From Bacteroidaceae bacterium (lineage in GTDB: Bacteria; Bacteroidota; Bacteroidia; Bacteroidales; Bacteroidaceae): a stretch of 52,572 nt of DNA. The number at the start of each line of letters is the position of its first letter. The stretch's first letter is position 1. Location of the stretch: the NCBI GenBank assembly GCA_017617635.1, contig JAFZVW010000030.1, forward strand, positions 1 to 52,572, in the 5' to 3' direction. Position numbers and translations under genes: made by a program. The notes beneath the pieces were generated by a model. It was not told the origin of the DNA. It saw only the letters and a program-made list of their open reading frames with translations, and did not search any database. Shown in pieces: positions 51,591 through 52,572 of the stretch.

Positions 51591-51917
51591 TTGTTGCAAG
51601 AAAATGAGAATGACTACATCTGTCTGACCGATATGGCCAGATATAAAGATAAGCAGCGTACGGACTACATTATCCAAAACTGGTTGCGTTCTCGCAGCAC
51701 AATTGAATATCTTGGTGTGTGGGAGCAATTGCACAATCCCAATTTTAATCCCATCGAATTCGATGGGTTTAGAAACCAAGCTGGGTTGCACTCTTTTAGT
51801 CTTGTCCGTTACGATGTCTTGCACCGCATGGCTGAGGAACAGCTAAAGGTTCTCAACGAGCAAAATGCAGAATATCGCTTTAAAAAACTGACGAGTAGCA
51901 CGGACTTAATAGAGTAA
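51591..51917 (+). pseudogene. KilA-N domain gene remnant
   Basis: The 108-residue frame begins only at TTG after an in-frame stop at 51582. It shows the KilA-N core (NDYICLTDMARYKD, TDYIIQNWLRSRSTIEYLGVWE, FDGFRNQAGLHSFSL) and then jumps to a C-terminal-like segment (DVLHRMAEEQLKVLNEQN). The middle of the domain (the usual GRYGGTYAH and FASWISPEFK region) and the N-terminus are gone, so this is probably a deletion remnant of a phage-type gene. It lies exactly between two direct repeats. Confidence 0.65.
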
Positions 51918-51950
51918 CAGAGTTTCAACCTCTCCCAGAGATTCTGATAA

Positions 51951-52003
51951 TATCCGCACTTGCTTATGAAGCCCGTGCGGATTTTTTTTTTGATATAATT
52001 TTC
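51951..52003 (+). repeat. Direct repeat 2, terminator-like
   Basis: CCGCAC-TTGCTTATGAAGCCC-GTGCGG followed by T10 forms a good intrinsic terminator. It shares most positions with 51531-51579, including the tail after the T run (TGATATAATTTTC against TGATTTATTTCC). Confidence 0.75.
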
Positions 52004-52034
52004 ATTCCATCATCAACTTTTCCTTAAATTTTAT

Positions 52035-52042
52035 TATTTTTG
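52035..52042 (+). promoter_or_regulatory. -7 box of the rod-like RNA
   Basis: TATTTTTG matches TAnnTTTG. No TTTG is seen at -33. Transcription would start near 52049. Confidence 0.5.
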
Positions 52043-52049
52043 CAATTGC

Positions 52050-52376
52050 ATCTGCCCGCTGTGGCTATGAGGCACACTGTGGTGTGTGGAGTCATTGGGT
52101 GGAGCACTACATATTGAAAGGCGTTACTGACGCTTTGTTTTTGGACTCTTCGAACTACCACAATCGAAATAGCAATCCAAGACAAATGCAGGGGTGACTG
52201 CCACGGGGTGTAGTATATACTCTCCGTAGTGTGCTGCGAGGCTCGTGTAGCCTCAACGCACACTTTACGGGTGTCTATATACTCCAACGTGGGTGTTTAC
52301 TCTGTTTGTTCTTTTGCTATTGGCTGTGGTAGGCCAGAAGAGTGGGACAGGCAGAAGTTAAGCACCCACTCTTTTT
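52050..52376 (+). ncRNA. Candidate rod-shaped structured RNA, about 325 nt
   Basis: No plausible gene lies in 51918-52572. From 52145 to 52343 successive helices form one rod: ACTCTTC 52145-52151 with GAAGAGT 52337-52343; CTACCACA 52155-52162 with TGTGGTAG 52325-52332; AATAGCAA 52168-52175 with TTGCTATT 52314-52321; AAGACAAA 52179-52186 with TTTGTTCTT 52305-52313 (one bulge); CCACG 52201-52205 with CGTGG 52288-52292; GTATATA 52213-52219 with TATATAC 52276-52282; CCGTA-TGTGC 52224-52234 with GCACA-TTACGG 52258-52270; GAGGCT 52238-52243 with AGCCTC 52249-52254. A smaller hairpin region (52072-52136) precedes it. Length and shape recall 6S RNA or a retron-type ncRNA, but I recognise no signature of either. 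Confidence 0.55.
52338..52376 (+). terminator. Terminator of the rod-like RNA, competing with its closing helix
   Basis: AAGAGTGGG (52338-52346) pairs with CCCACTCTT (52364-52372), and T residues continue to 52376. The left arm also forms the outermost helix of the rod (52337-52343), so the two pairings exclude each other. Confidence 0.65.
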
Positions 52377-52572
52377 GTATGTAGTAAACACATGAAATCA
52401 AACCAATCTGACTTTGGGTGTTTGTCAGAACAAAAAGAAAAGGACAAGGCAATAAAGAGTAACTGACAAACAATAATACGAGATTCATTTCACTTCTGGT
52501 GACATAGAACTGGAAAACTAATACAACGCAGAAGCAGAAACGATAATGACCTCGCACGAACAGCGTGGGGGA

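Noticed and set aside
52050-52376. tmRNA, RNase P RNA or SRP RNA
   Set aside because: No tmRNA acceptor ends or tag frame, no RNase P conserved GAGGAAAGTCC-type segment, no SRP apical motif.
52392-52466. 24-codon ORF after the rod RNA terminator (MKSNQSDFGCLSEQKEKD start)
   Set aside because: Too short, no promoter or coupling, no recognisable feature.
52297-52557. 86-codon minus-strand frame at the window end
   Set aside because: It runs across the terminator and structured RNA, and its composition is unlike real proteins.

Overview
The window reads as a chromosomal segment of a Bacteroidales bacterium, most likely Prevotellaceae-like (inference). The signs are repeated TAnnTTTG promoter boxes (some with TTTG 19-20 bases upstream), almost no Shine-Dalgarno sequences, a type-IX-secretion-like C-terminal tail, a DUF4296 lipoprotein beside lspA, a DUF5112/DUF5113-type sensor kinase, and a K+-dependent membrane pyrophosphatase. 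Most genes are housekeeping. The unusual content lies in short repeats, structured intergenic RNAs and altered versions of familiar proteins.

Layout. 1-3.9 kb: end of a phosphoglycerate mutase, threonine synthase, then a divergent anti-sigma kinase / STAS pair in which the STAS gene abuts a stand-alone (p)ppGpp synthetase domain. 3.9-5.7 kb: tandem repeats, a promoter-driven hairpin RNA ending in a T tract, a secreted barrel-like protein and more tandem repeats. 5.7-14.4 kb (minus strand): a headless SbcC-like coiled coil with a zinc hook, an AraC-type regulator coupled to dipeptidyl peptidase III, an AlkD-like repair protein, purA and a glycine-rich beta-helix surface protein. 14.5-20.9 kb: hisS and hemolysin III facing an N-domain-less clpB and a two-domain SGNH/sialate esterase. 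21.1-28.7 kb: hppA, then ileS-lspA-DUF4296-small ORF. 28.8-40.3 kb: gyrA, two TPR proteins, an unusual sensor kinase, its response regulator, a small membrane protein and a UvrD/PcrA helicase, nearly without gaps. 40.3-43.6 kb: mscL, a tiny lipoprotein ORF, gapA, a short miaA and a Crp-like regulator. 43.7-48.4 kb: a glycogen/alpha-glucan operon (debranching enzyme, GT4 synthase, GH57 amylase) divergent from the Crp-like gene. 48.5-52.6 kb: RlpA, a small conserved protein, an acyltransferase-aminotransferase fusion, a decayed KilA-N gene between two terminator-like direct repeats, and a long gene-free stretch encoding a rod-shaped RNA candidate.

Strongest leads: (1) two promoter-to-terminator structured RNAs (about 4.10-4.36 kb and 52.03-52.38 kb); (2) a 19-bp imperfect hairpin that buries the clpB start codon; (3) repeat elements translated in frame inside thrC, hisS and ileS; (4) the STAS/anti-sigma/(p)ppGpp synthetase module; (5) a sensor kinase whose ATPase module precedes its candidate phospho-histidine, with its lipoprotein signal encoded upstream of any ATG/GTG/TTG; (6) an SbcC-like zinc-hook protein without ATPase heads.
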